25,552 bases of DNA. Origin: Porcipelethomonas sp964621265 (lineage in GTDB: Bacteria > Bacillota > Clostridia > Oscillospirales > Ruminococcaceae). A program made the position numbers and the translations under genes. The stretch is taken from contig CAZULQ010000028.1 in NCBI GenBank assembly GCA_964621265.1, forward strand, positions 1-25,552. Reading direction: 5' to 3'. Numbering within the stretch: the first letter of the stretch is position 1; every line of letters begins with the position of its first letter. Positions 16,710 through 24,199 of the stretch are shown here, in pieces. The notes under the pieces are model-generated. The model worked only from the letters and a program-made list of their open reading frames with translations. It was not told the DNA's origin and made no database searches.

Positions 16710-16721
16710 GTATTTTTCCCC

Positions 16722-17957
16722 TTATTCAACAGGAATGGTTTTCTGTGATACTATATTATAGTATTCACTCGTCTTTTCAAGAGTTATCATAACTCTCTTG
16801 TCAGGCTGTTTTTTCTCCTCCTGCCATGACGGAGATGAAACATAGCAATCCGCATAGACTGTATATACAGGGTCTGTATCCGAAATATCGGTTACAATCG
16901 GACTGTATGAGAATATGTCAGTATTTTCAGGAATTACATATTCCTTGTTTTTCTTGTCATATTCAATCTTTACATCGTCCGTACCTGCCGAGCCGTGCTT
17001 GAACTCAACTTCACCGAAAAGCTTGTTTATGATAACCTCCATCTGCTGCTGCGGCAGACGGCATTCACCTGTTTCCTCATCTGTAAATGCGGCAATTTCT
17101 CCGTTTATGATAAATTCCCACACAGCAATGTTGATATAGTCCTCTGACTTAAGCTCTGTCTTGTCAGCAAAGTCTTCCACGTCTATTACAACAAGCGGAG
17201 TGATAACCTTCTGAAGCTCTGTCTTGAGTGGGTCTGTCTGTGAAACGCTTTCATCGGTTCCGTATTTTTCCTTCAGCATGTCATAAGCCTTGACACCGCC
17301 GAGTATCAGCAGTATCAGAATAACGGCAACAACTGCGATTTTCAGAATAGTCTTTACCATTCCCGAAAGCCAGTATCTCGGCATATCGCCCTTTTCACCG
17401 TCATTTTCGGAATCCATGAAATTTTTGAAGTCTTCTCCGGAATTTCTGCCGTCATCATCCGAGTCGTCGTAATCATCGAGAGAATCCTCGTCGTATTCCC
17501 CGTAATCTTCTTCGTCGTAATCCTCTTCTGCGTATTCCTCTTCCGGATAATCCTCAGGAGAATAGCTTTCGTCCTCGTCAGGATATTCCTCATACGACTC
17601 TTCAGCGTATTCCTGCTCATCATATTCATCGCCGTACTCAAAATCCTCCGCGCCCAGGTCCTGAGGAATATATTCCTCATCTTCAACAGGCGGAATGTCA
17701 AAATTCGGCGTACTCGACGCAACAGCTTTTTCATACTTCACACGCTCAGCGACTTCTTCGTTTACAGGCGCTTCCGTTTCATAATAACGGGGTGACGGTG
17801 AAGCTTTTCTTCTGCTGCCGCTTTCCCTCTCAGGAGAAAACTCTCTGAGCAAATCGTCTATTATAGCGTCAGTCTCGCTTTTTTCCCTCATAGGGGTATA
17901 GTTCCACTTACTTTTCTTTTCGGTCAATGCCGCATCTATCTCATCAAGTATATCCAC
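16722..17957 (-). CDS. Acidic single-pass membrane protein, function unknown
   Basis: I do not recognise this protein. Numbered from the preferred start, residues 1-90 are polar. Residues about 91-187 are extremely rich in Glu, Asp and Tyr (EEY/DEE runs), and one membrane segment follows at about 201-225 (KTILKIAVVAVILILLILGG). The last 185 residues form an extracytoplasmic domain ending in a beta-rich stretch (PVYTVYADCYVSS). The charge pattern suggests an acidic cytoplasmic part. The frame opens at a GTG inside the ribosome site; I prefer the GTG at 17957, eight bases after GGAGG. It lies 36 bases after proA with no terminator between, and 12 bases before the riboswitch-like leader of queD. 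Confidence 0.75.
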   Translation of the reverse strand: MDILDEIDAALTEKKSKWNYTPMREKSETDAIIDDLLREFSPERESGSRRKASPSPRYYETEAPVNEEVAERVKYEKAVASSTPNFDIPPVEDEEYIPQDLGAEDFEYGDEYDEQEYAEESYEEYPDEDESYSPEDYPEEEYAEEDYDEEDYGEYDEDSLDDYDDSDDDGRNSGEDFKNFMDSENDGEKGDMPRYWLSGMVKTILKIAVVAVILILLILGGVKAYDMLKEKYGTDESVSQTDPLKTELQKVITPLVVIDVEDFADKTELKSEDYINIAVWEFIINGEIAAFTDEETGECRLPQQQMEVIINKLFGEVEFKHGSAGTDDVKIEYDKKNKEYVIPENTDIFSYSPIVTDISDTDPVYTVYADCYVSSPSWQEEKKQPDKRVMITLEKTSEYYNIVSQKTIPVE

Positions 17958-17993
17958 GCAGAACACCTCCAGAATGTTTTCGGGTTTATGGGA

Positions 17994-19241
17994 TTATCTT
18001 ATCTGTCCGTTTCCGTTGATAAGGTACTTAACCGTTGTAAGCTCACGAAGTCCCATAGGTCCTCTTGCGTGAAGCTTCTGTGTTGAAATACCGATTTCAG
18101 CGCCGAAACCAAATTCGCCGCCGTCTGTATAACGTGTTGAGGCGTTGACATAAACAGCCGCCGCATCAACCTCTCTCTGGAACTTTTCAGCGTTTTCAAG
18201 ACTCTTTGTCACGATAGCTTCTGAGTGTCCTGTACCATACTTATTGATATGTGCAATCGCTTCGTCAACAGAACCGATTACCTTTACAGCAATGATGTAG
18301 TCATTGTATTCGGTAGCATAGTCATCTTCTGTTGCAGGCTTTACACACTCGCCGAGTATTGCGGCAGTTTCTGCGCAGCCTCTGATTTCAACATTATGAC
18401 CGTCAAGCTTTGCCTTGATAACAGGCAGTACACTTTCAGCAATATCCTTATGAACAAGAAGGCTCTCGACTGCATTGCACACTGACGGACGCTGTGTCTT
18501 GCCGTTATCGACAATATTCGCCGCCATTTCAATATCAGCGCTGTCGTCCACATAAACGTGGCAGTTACCTGTGCCTGTTTCAATTACAGGTACAGTTGCC
18601 TGCTTTACAACAGCCTGGATAAGTCCTGCTCCGCCTCTTGGAATAAGAACGTCAAGATAGCCGTTGAGCTTCATGAGCTCTGCGGCAGTTTCTCTTGAAG
18701 TATCTTCAACAAGCTGGATTACGTCTTCAGGCAGACCTGCTGTCTTAACAGCGCCTCTCATAACCTCTGCTAAGCACTTGTTTGAATTGATAGCTTCCTT
18801 ACCGCCTCTTAAAATAACAGCATTACCAGCCTTAAGGCAAAGTGTTGCCGCATCAACAGTAACATTCGGACGTGACTCAAAAATAATTCCGATAACGCCG
18901 AGCGGTACTCTTGTCTTGCAGATTTTAAGACCGTTAGGACGGATAACACCGCCGTCAACAGAGCCTATGATGTCCTCAGCCTTTACAAGTGTGAGTACAG
19001 CGTCTGCAATACCCCTGATTCTTTCTTCATTAAGCATAAGTCTGTCCTGCATTGCCGCAGACATATTATTCTTAACAGCATTTTCAAGGTCAAGCTTATT
19101 CTGCTCGATGATATAGCCTGTCTTTTCAATAAGAGCCTCGGCAATAGCAGTAAGCGCCGCATTTTTAACGCTTGTTTTTGCAGATGCTATAAACGGCTCA
19201 GCCGCTTTTGCCTTCTGTCCTAAGGTTTCTGTATATGTCAT
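17994..19241 (-). CDS. proA: Gamma-glutamyl phosphate reductase
   Basis: ProA performs the second step of proline synthesis, NADPH reduction of glutamyl 5-phosphate to the semialdehyde. It is an aldehyde-dehydrogenase-fold protein with the catalytic Cys in TQRPSVCNAVESLL and the family elements PLGVIGIIFESRPNVT and GTGNCHVYVD. The open frame extends to 19331, but ATG 19241 has GGAGG nine bases upstream and gives 415 residues, the usual length; the longer version would overlap proB. It follows proB after 16 bases, so the pair is an operon. Confidence 0.96.
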   Translation of the reverse strand: MTYTETLGQKAKAAEPFIASAKTSVKNAALTAIAEALIEKTGYIIEQNKLDLENAVKNNMSAAMQDRLMLNEERIRGIADAVLTLVKAEDIIGSVDGGVIRPNGLKICKTRVPLGVIGIIFESRPNVTVDAATLCLKAGNAVILRGGKEAINSNKCLAEVMRGAVKTAGLPEDVIQLVEDTSRETAAELMKLNGYLDVLIPRGGAGLIQAVVKQATVPVIETGTGNCHVYVDDSADIEMAANIVDNGKTQRPSVCNAVESLLVHKDIAESVLPVIKAKLDGHNVEIRGCAETAAILGECVKPATEDDYATEYNDYIIAVKVIGSVDEAIAHINKYGTGHSEAIVTKSLENAEKFQREVDAAAVYVNASTRYTDGGEFGFGAEIGISTQKLHARGPMGLRELTTVKYLINGNGQIR

Positions 19242-19257
19242 TATAACGCACCTCCAA

Positions 19258-20046
19258 TTAATGTGCAATAAAGATTGTTCCTGTCTGATTGTTTTCAAAA
19301 AGCTCGTAAAGCTTGTCAGGATTGTCGCCATTCATAATAATCATGTCGATACCCGCTTCATTCGCAATTTTTGCAGCATTGATTTTTGTTCTCATACCGC
19401 CAGTACCGAGCGCACTTCCCGCACCGCCTGCAACGTCCTCGATATGCTCGTCAATTTCTGTTACAACAGGGATTAAGTGAGCCTCCGGATTTTTGTGAGG
19501 GTCGCTGTCGTAAAGTCCGTCGATATCCGAAAGTATTACAAGCAGGTCAGCCTTTGCGATTTTCGCAACGATTGCTGAGAGCGAGTCGTTTTCGCCGATT
19601 TCAAGCTCAAGTTCGTCAATGGCAACAGTATCGTTTTCGTTTACAACAGGCACAACGCCCATTGAAATGAGTCTTTCAAATGTATTCTCAACGTTTTTAA
19701 GACGCTCGTTTTCGATAATTGTCTTTGTGAGAAGTATCTGACCTACGGAAATACCGTATTTATCAAACTGGTCCTCATAAAGATGCATAAGCTCGCACTG
19801 TCCGACAGCGGCACACGCCTGCTTTGTCGGAGTGTCAGTCGGCTTTTCACGCAGTCCGAGTTTTCCGACGCCAAGTCCCACCGCACCCGATGAAACAATG
19901 ACAATTTCCTTGCCCGAATTCTGCAAATCCGCCATAACCTTAACGAGATTTTCCATTCTTCTTATATTGAGTCTGCCCGTTTTATGAGTCAGAGTTGATG
20001 TTCCGAGCTTTATTACAATTCTCTTTTTTTCAGATATATTAAGCAT
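19258..20046 (-). CDS. proB: Glutamate 5-kinase, short form without PUA domain
   Basis: ProB phosphorylates glutamate, the committed step of proline synthesis. The amino-acid-kinase fold shows IVIKLGTSTL near the N-terminus, SSGAVGLG, PVVNENDTVA and the nucleotide-site segment SDIDGLYDSDP, then GTGGMRTKINAA. At 262 residues it lacks the C-terminal PUA domain of the E. coli enzyme; such short forms are known in Firmicutes. The ribosome site is weak (AAGG). It lies 15 bases after the dehydrogenase gene and 16 before proA. Confidence 0.96.
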   Translation of the reverse strand: MLNISEKKRIVIKLGTSTLTHKTGRLNIRRMENLVKVMADLQNSGKEIVIVSSGAVGLGVGKLGLREKPTDTPTKQACAAVGQCELMHLYEDQFDKYGISVGQILLTKTIIENERLKNVENTFERLISMGVVPVVNENDTVAIDELELEIGENDSLSAIVAKIAKADLLVILSDIDGLYDSDPHKNPEAHLIPVVTEIDEHIEDVAGGAGSALGTGGMRTKINAAKIANEAGIDMIIMNGDNPDKLYELFENNQTGTIFIAH

Positions 20047-20061
20047 TTTTCGTCAGCCTTT

Positions 20062-21009
20062 TCAGTTTACTTTATTTTTAGGGTTTCCGCCGAGATACGC
20101 TCTGATATTGTCAATTACAATATCAATAAGTCTCAGTCTTGTTTCAAGCGGCGCCCACGCCGTATGCGGAGTTATAACACAGTTTTTTGCATTTTTGAGC
20201 GGAGTATCACAAGCCATAGGCTCCTGTCTCAAAACATCGAGATAAGCCGCCGCAATCCTTCCGCTGTCAAGAGCATCAGCAAGCGCCTTTTCATCGGCAA
20301 TACCGCCTCTTGCAGTGTTTATGACAACCGCGCTTTCCTTCATAAGCGAAAGATTCTTTTCGTTTATCATACTTTCTGTCTGAGCGTTAAGCGGACAATG
20401 TACTGTCAGAACATCGGCCCTCTCAAACGCCTGCTCTAAAGTCACAAGCTCAAATTCACAGCTTTCGGGGACAGTTCTTGTATTGACAATAACGTTCATG
20501 CCAAACGCCGCACCAATCTGTGCAACCTTTCTGCCGATGCTTCCATAGCCTATAACAGCCAAGGTCTTTCCAGCCATTTCCTGAGTTTTAATCGGGAATT
20601 TTGAGAAGGTTTTGGAGGCAATCCAGCCGCCGTCCTTTACAAAGCTGTCATACTGTGCAATTCTGTTGAAGTAGTCGAGCATATAGGCAAAGGTCTGCTG
20701 AGCCACGGAATTTGTTGAGTATTCCCCTGCATTGCATACTGTTATGCCGTGTTCTCTCGCCGCTTCAATATCAATATTGTTATATCCTGTCGCAAAAAGT
20801 CCTATGTATTTAATGGAAGGACATTTTTCCATGACTTCTCTTGTTATCATGACTTTATTACAGATAACCATTTCAGCATCTGCAATATATTCCGCTGCAC
20901 GTTCATTATCAGTCAGCGGATAGCATCTCACTTCACCGAATTCATCGAATACCGATGAGTCGATATCTCCTGATGTTACAGTTGTCCAGTCAAGAATACA
21001 GATTTTCAT
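20062..21009 (-). CDS. D-2-hydroxyacid dehydrogenase, glycerate dehydrogenase-like
   Basis: This is an NAD-dependent D-2-hydroxyacid dehydrogenase. The Rossmann motif is IGYGSIGRKVA. The catalytic triad is Arg in NTARGG, Glu in RQEP and His in TPHTAWAP. The wording around the His (HTAWAPLETRLRL) resembles glycerate or hydroxypyruvate reductases, so hydroxypyruvate is a likely substrate, though substrates in this family are hard to infer. Length is 315 residues. The ATG has GGAG seven bases upstream. It starts two bases after a small membrane-protein gene and precedes proB, but its link to proline synthesis is unclear. Confidence 0.88.
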   Translation of the reverse strand: MKICILDWTTVTSGDIDSSVFDEFGEVRCYPLTDNERAAEYIADAEMVICNKVMITREVMEKCPSIKYIGLFATGYNNIDIEAAREHGITVCNAGEYSTNSVAQQTFAYMLDYFNRIAQYDSFVKDGGWIASKTFSKFPIKTQEMAGKTLAVIGYGSIGRKVAQIGAAFGMNVIVNTRTVPESCEFELVTLEQAFERADVLTVHCPLNAQTESMINEKNLSLMKESAVVINTARGGIADEKALADALDSGRIAAAYLDVLRQEPMACDTPLKNAKNCVITPHTAWAPLETRLRLIDIVIDNIRAYLGGNPKNKVN

Positions 21010-21011
21010 TA

Positions 21012-21320
21012 TTATTCTCCGTCTGTTTCTTCAGCTGCAGCTGCTTCTGATGCGTCGTCTGAGGCAATTTCCTTTTTGTCTCTTTCAACTATTGCCGCAA
21101 TAAGTGCAAGAATAAGAAGTCCGAATTCAAGAATACCGATTCCATAGAACCACATCTTTGTGTCCTTTACATAAATCAGCATTGTAAGTGCTGCCGCAAC
21201 AGCCATTATCAGCTGATACTTCTTTCTCACTCTCACAAACTGGATTAAAAAGAATAAAAACGCAACTGCCACAAAAACAAGATGTGTTGTAAATGGCAGC
21301 GGGAAAACATTACCACTCAT
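21012..21320 (-). CDS. Small membrane protein with three predicted helices
   Basis: I do not recognise this 102-residue protein. Three hydrophobic segments are visible at about residues 10-29, 35-52 and 57-77, followed by a charged, Ala/Glu-rich tail ending EEETDGE-like. The ATG has GGAG nine bases upstream. The stop lies two bases before the dehydrogenase start, so the two are surely co-transcribed, and this is the first gene of the minus-strand operon leading into proBA. Candidate promoter boxes near 21430-21450 are weak (TATACT or TATAAA without a good -35). Confidence 0.75.
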   Translation of the reverse strand: MSGNVFPLPFTTHLVFVAVAFLFFLIQFVRVRKKYQLIMAVAAALTMLIYVKDTKMWFYGIGILEFGLLILALIAAIVERDKKEIASDDASEAAAAEETDGE

Positions 21321-21397
21321 TTAATTACTCTCCATTCTGCCGCATCAAAACGGCAATTTATATATTAGTTATGACAATAAAAAATTGTACTGTACAT

Positions 21398-21427
21398 TTA
21401 AGAATGTGCACAGATAGCACATCTTAA
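21398..21427. repeat. Palindromic element upstream of the proBA operon
   Basis: TTAAGAATGTGC (21398-21409) faces GCACATCTTAA (21417-21427): 11 pairs with one bulged A around a seven-base loop. It lies just downstream of the likely -10 region for the minus-strand operon, where an operator or a 5' mRNA hairpin would sit. No further feature is visible in 21321-21516. Confidence 0.5.
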
Positions 21428-21516
21428 CCTTTATAGTATAACACGATTTGCAAAAAAATGCAATAGCAGGCACAGTTTTAGCGTTAAAAAATCTTGCACA
21501 AATTAATACACAACTG

Positions 21517-21545
21517 TTGACTTTTTTAATCGTTTTAGCTATAAT
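21517..21545 (+). promoter_or_regulatory. Promoter of the dockerin protease gene
   Basis: TTGACT (21517-21522) and TATAAT (21540-21545) are separated by 17 bases; 11 of 12 consensus positions match. Transcription would start near 21552, which rules out the longer reading frame starting at 21448. The leader contains AAAAATAT/ATATTTTT (21556-21563 and 21571-21578), a hairpin with a C-rich loop. Confidence 0.8.
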
Positions 21546-21609
21546 AAAATTAATTAAAAATATTCCCCCGATATTTTTGATTCAAACCTTCAGAAAGAGA
21601 GTGAAATTA

Positions 21610-23328
21610 ATGAAAATGTGGAAAAAAATTGTTTCAGCCTTGGCGTGTACAGCCACATTATCTGTGGCTTCAATTAGCGTTTCTGCTGAAAAACAGCTTG
21701 TCGGCTATCTCGGAGATGTAAACTACGATTCTACTATTTCCGTCGCTGACGCTGTATTGCTTCAGAAAAGTCTCGTGACAGGACTTGACGGCTTGTCAAC
21801 AGACCCGAATATGCAGAATTCCGATATCAATGAGGACGGAATTGTAAACGTAAACGACGTTATCATTCTGAGAAGATGTATTCTCGGAGAATGTGAGTGG
21901 AAGGGTATATATACAGAGACAGAAGACCCGACTCAGCCTCCTACACAGGAGGAAACAGAGCCTCCAACAGAACCGCCGACAGAACCTCCTACATCAACGC
22001 CTGTTACAACAACTGCCACATCAATCACTACAACAACAGTTGAAACCACAACAGTTACAACTACTATACCTACAACAACAACTGTTCCTGAGACAACCGA
22101 GGAAGGCTTTATAACAGACACAATTGCGGAACTCGGAGCTTCTTTGTCGTCACAGGGAGATGCAAACTTAGTTATTTTCTATGTTGACTTCCCTGACTGC
22201 AGATACGAAAGCTTTGAAATGTCTGCTGAACAGGTTGAAAATATCGCATTCGGCGCTGCGGACGAAAACAATCCGAACTATCCGTTTGAAAGCATGAGCG
22301 CATTCTACGGACGTTCTTCAAAGGGTGCTATGAACTTAAAGGGAAAGGCATTCCGCTATACAACAAAGGAAAACCAGGCGGCGTATGACACAAACAAGGT
22401 TAAAATCGCAGAAGAATGCTATGAATTTTTCAAGGACTCAATTGATTTTGCGCAGTTTGACGGCGATAATGACGGCTACATCGACGCAACTCTCTTCTCA
22501 ACTCCGACAGCCGCAGGCGACGACAACTGGTGGCCTTGTGCGGGAGCATTCGGCGACCCTGATTACATGGTTGACGGAAAGAAAATCGGCCACATTATAA
22601 CAGGTAACGCACAGATTAACACTCTCAAAGACTATTCAAACTTTATAAGCAGTTATCTCCATGAAATGGGACACTGCATGGGACTTCCTGACTATTACCT
22701 TTACAGTTCAGAGGACTTTGAAGGTCTGCACGGCTCAGCAGGAACAGAGCTTATGGACGCTGACGCATTCTCCGACTTCGGTTCATTCTCAAAGCTTATG
22801 CTCGGCTGGTATAAACAAAACCAGGTTACAGTTTACGACAAGTCACAGGGCGCACAGGTATTCGAACTTTCAAATGCTCAGACAGATGACGGCAACTGCG
22901 TAATCATTCCTAAAAATCAATTCGGCAGCCACTATGGTGACAACGAATATTTTGTTATTGAATACGCAACAGACAACGGAAACAACAGCGGTATTTCAAG
23001 ACAATGGTGGTCGACAATCGAAAGTGGCATAAGAATTTACCACATTAAGGCTGACATTCATAATAACGGCTGGTGGAGTCATTTTAAGTATGGCAACGGC
23101 TCGGAATTTACAGACAGCAACGGCGACGGTTCACCTGACGATGAGGGCATAAGAGTTATAAGACTTGTAAACGACGGCAATGGTCCTTTCAGTACAGGAG
23201 ACGTTATAAACAACAGCGTTTCAGGCTTCGGCTGGTATGACGAAAGCGAAAACGAAACTATTGACCCCGGTGTTTCAATTACAGTCGGTGAACTCCGTGA
23301 CGGAAAGTATACAATAACAATCGGATAA
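21610..23328 (+). CDS. Secreted M6-like metalloprotease with N-terminal dockerin
   Basis: Residues 1-26 are a signal peptide with a likely cut after SVSA. Residues about 33-95 form a dockerin with two full calcium loops (DVNYDSTISVAD and DINEDGIVNVND). A linker of PPT and then TTT-rich sequence spans about 104-165. The remainder is a zinc peptidase of the M6 (immune inhibitor A-like) type with HEMGHCMGLPD at 351-361: His351, His355 and Asp361 as likely ligands, Glu352 as the base. FDGDNDGYID and TDSNGDGSPDDEG look like added calcium sites. I infer a protease anchored on a cohesin scaffold, perhaps acting on dietary or host protein or on complex maturation. The start at 21610 fits the promoter. 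No terminator follows; the thiT promoter begins five bases after the stop. Confidence 0.88.
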   Translation: MKMWKKIVSALACTATLSVASISVSAEKQLVGYLGDVNYDSTISVADAVLLQKSLVTGLDGLSTDPNMQNSDINEDGIVNVNDVIILRRCILGECEWKGIYTETEDPTQPPTQEETEPPTEPPTEPPTSTPVTTTATSITTTTVETTTVTTTIPTTTTVPETTEEGFITDTIAELGASLSSQGDANLVIFYVDFPDCRYESFEMSAEQVENIAFGAADENNPNYPFESMSAFYGRSSKGAMNLKGKAFRYTTKENQAAYDTNKVKIAEECYEFFKDSIDFAQFDGDNDGYIDATLFSTPTAAGDDNWWPCAGAFGDPDYMVDGKKIGHIITGNAQINTLKDYSNFISSYLHEMGHCMGLPDYYLYSSEDFEGLHGSAGTELMDADAFSDFGSFSKLMLGWYKQNQVTVYDKSQGAQVFELSNAQTDDGNCVIIPKNQFGSHYGDNEYFVIEYATDNGNNSGISRQWWSTIESGIRIYHIKADIHNNGWWSHFKYGNGSEFTDSNGDGSPDDEGIRVIRLVNDGNGPFSTGDVINNSVSGFGWYDESENETIDPGVSITVGELRDGKYTITIG

Positions 23329-23333
23329 AAGCC

Positions 23334-23362
23334 TTGACAAAAATCCGACAATGATATATAAT
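23334..23362 (+). promoter_or_regulatory. Consensus promoter of the thiT transcript
   Basis: TTGACA (23334-23339) and TATAAT (23357-23362) are spaced by 17 bases. It lies directly behind the protease stop codon and in front of the TPP riboswitch. Confidence 0.9.
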
Positions 23363-23378
23363 ATATCTGTCAATAAAA

Positions 23379-23462
23379 CAGGGGAGCTTGTGATACAGGC
23401 TGAGAGGAAGGTTCACCTTCGACCCATATACCTGATTTGGATAATGCCAACGTAGGGATATA
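23379..23462 (+). promoter_or_regulatory. TPP riboswitch (THI element)
   Basis: The conserved parts are all present in order: GGGGAGC, GCTGAGAGG, GACCC, ACCTGATTTGGATAATGCC and CGTAGGGA. With the terminator at 23476 and thiT downstream it should switch off thiamine uptake when thiamine pyrophosphate is plentiful. The outer boundaries are approximate. Confidence 0.96.
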
Positions 23463-23475
23463 TACTGCTTTTATG

Positions 23476-23509
23476 CGGGAGATTACTCTATGGGTAATCT
23501 CCCGTTTTT
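23476..23509 (+). terminator. Riboswitch-controlled terminator upstream of thiT
   Basis: CGGGAGATTAC (23476-23486) pairs perfectly over 11 bases with GTAATCTCCCG (23494-23504), followed by five T. It lies 42 bases upstream of the thiT start and 13 bases after the aptamer, the usual off-switch arrangement. Confidence 0.9.
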
Positions 23510-23551
23510 GTATATAAGTTCTTTTCGTATAATGGAAGGAGTATATTTATA

Positions 23552-24160
23552 ATGAGTCAGATTGTTTTTGTTTTATCAGTTTCTGCTGTGTACACGGCAA
23601 TAAGTCTTTACATATGCAGAAAAATTAAGCTAAAGGTTACAGACCTTGCAATCGGAGGGATTATATGTGCGCTGACGCTTGTACTGTCATACATAATGAT
23701 TCCACTGCCGACAGGTGCGACCATCACATGCGGTGCAATGGTGCCGATTATGCTGTTATCGCTTATTTACAACCACAGGCTTGCAATAGTGTGCGGCTGG
23801 ATTTGCGGAGTGCTTTCCATAATGATACTTCCGTTATGGAAGCCTGTACACTGGGCGCAGATCTTCATTGAGCATATGGTTTGCTTTTCCTGTCTAGGAT
23901 ATGCAGGTGTTTTCGGAACGGACAAAAAGTGGAAGGTTATCTGCGGTTGTTCGATTGCTGGTATTATAAAATATGCGGCTCACGTTTTTAGCGGCGTTGT
24001 ATTTTTCTCGCAGAATTCATGGACAGGCTGGGGAACATGGAGTTACAGCATACTCTACAATCTATCCTCAACACTTCCAGAAATCCTCATTTCTGCGGCA
24101 TTACTTATCATACTGCCGACAAAATCAATCAGAACCTCTCTTGCAAGAGTTAAAAGTTGA
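23552..24160 (+). CDS. thiT: Thiamine ECF transporter substrate-binding (S) component
   Basis: This 202-residue membrane protein has about six hydrophobic segments and resembles ThiT, the thiamine-binding S component that works with the shared EcfA, EcfA' and EcfT module encoded elsewhere. Supporting elements are LWKPVHWAQIFIEH, YAAHVFSGVVFF and the aromatic stretch WTGWGTWSYSILYN, matching the His, Trp and Tyr-rich thiamine site of the family. The TPP riboswitch directly upstream is strong independent support. The ATG has GGAAGGAG upstream with a rather long spacing of ten bases. A bidirectional terminator follows within six bases. Confidence 0.93.
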   Translation: MSQIVFVLSVSAVYTAISLYICRKIKLKVTDLAIGGIICALTLVLSYIMIPLPTGATITCGAMVPIMLLSLIYNHRLAIVCGWICGVLSIMILPLWKPVHWAQIFIEHMVCFSCLGYAGVFGTDKKWKVICGCSIAGIIKYAAHVFSGVVFFSQNSWTGWGTWSYSILYNLSSTLPEILISAALLIILPTKSIRTSLARVKS

Positions 24161-24165
24161 TAGTG

Positions 24166-24199
24166 AAAAAAAGCGTTGTGAATTTCACAACGCTTTTTT
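24166..24199. terminator. Bidirectional terminator between thiT and the convergent gene
   Basis: AAAAAAGCGTTGTGA (24167-24181) pairs perfectly over 15 bases with TCACAACGCTTTTTT (24185-24199) around ATT. A and T runs on both sides allow termination from either direction. The stop codon of the minus-strand gene (24198-24200) overlaps its edge. Confidence 0.92.

Noticed and set aside
21448..21609. Longer N-terminus for the dockerin protease, starting at 21448.
   Set aside because: A near-perfect promoter lies inside this stretch with a start near 21552, and a normal signal peptide begins at 21610.
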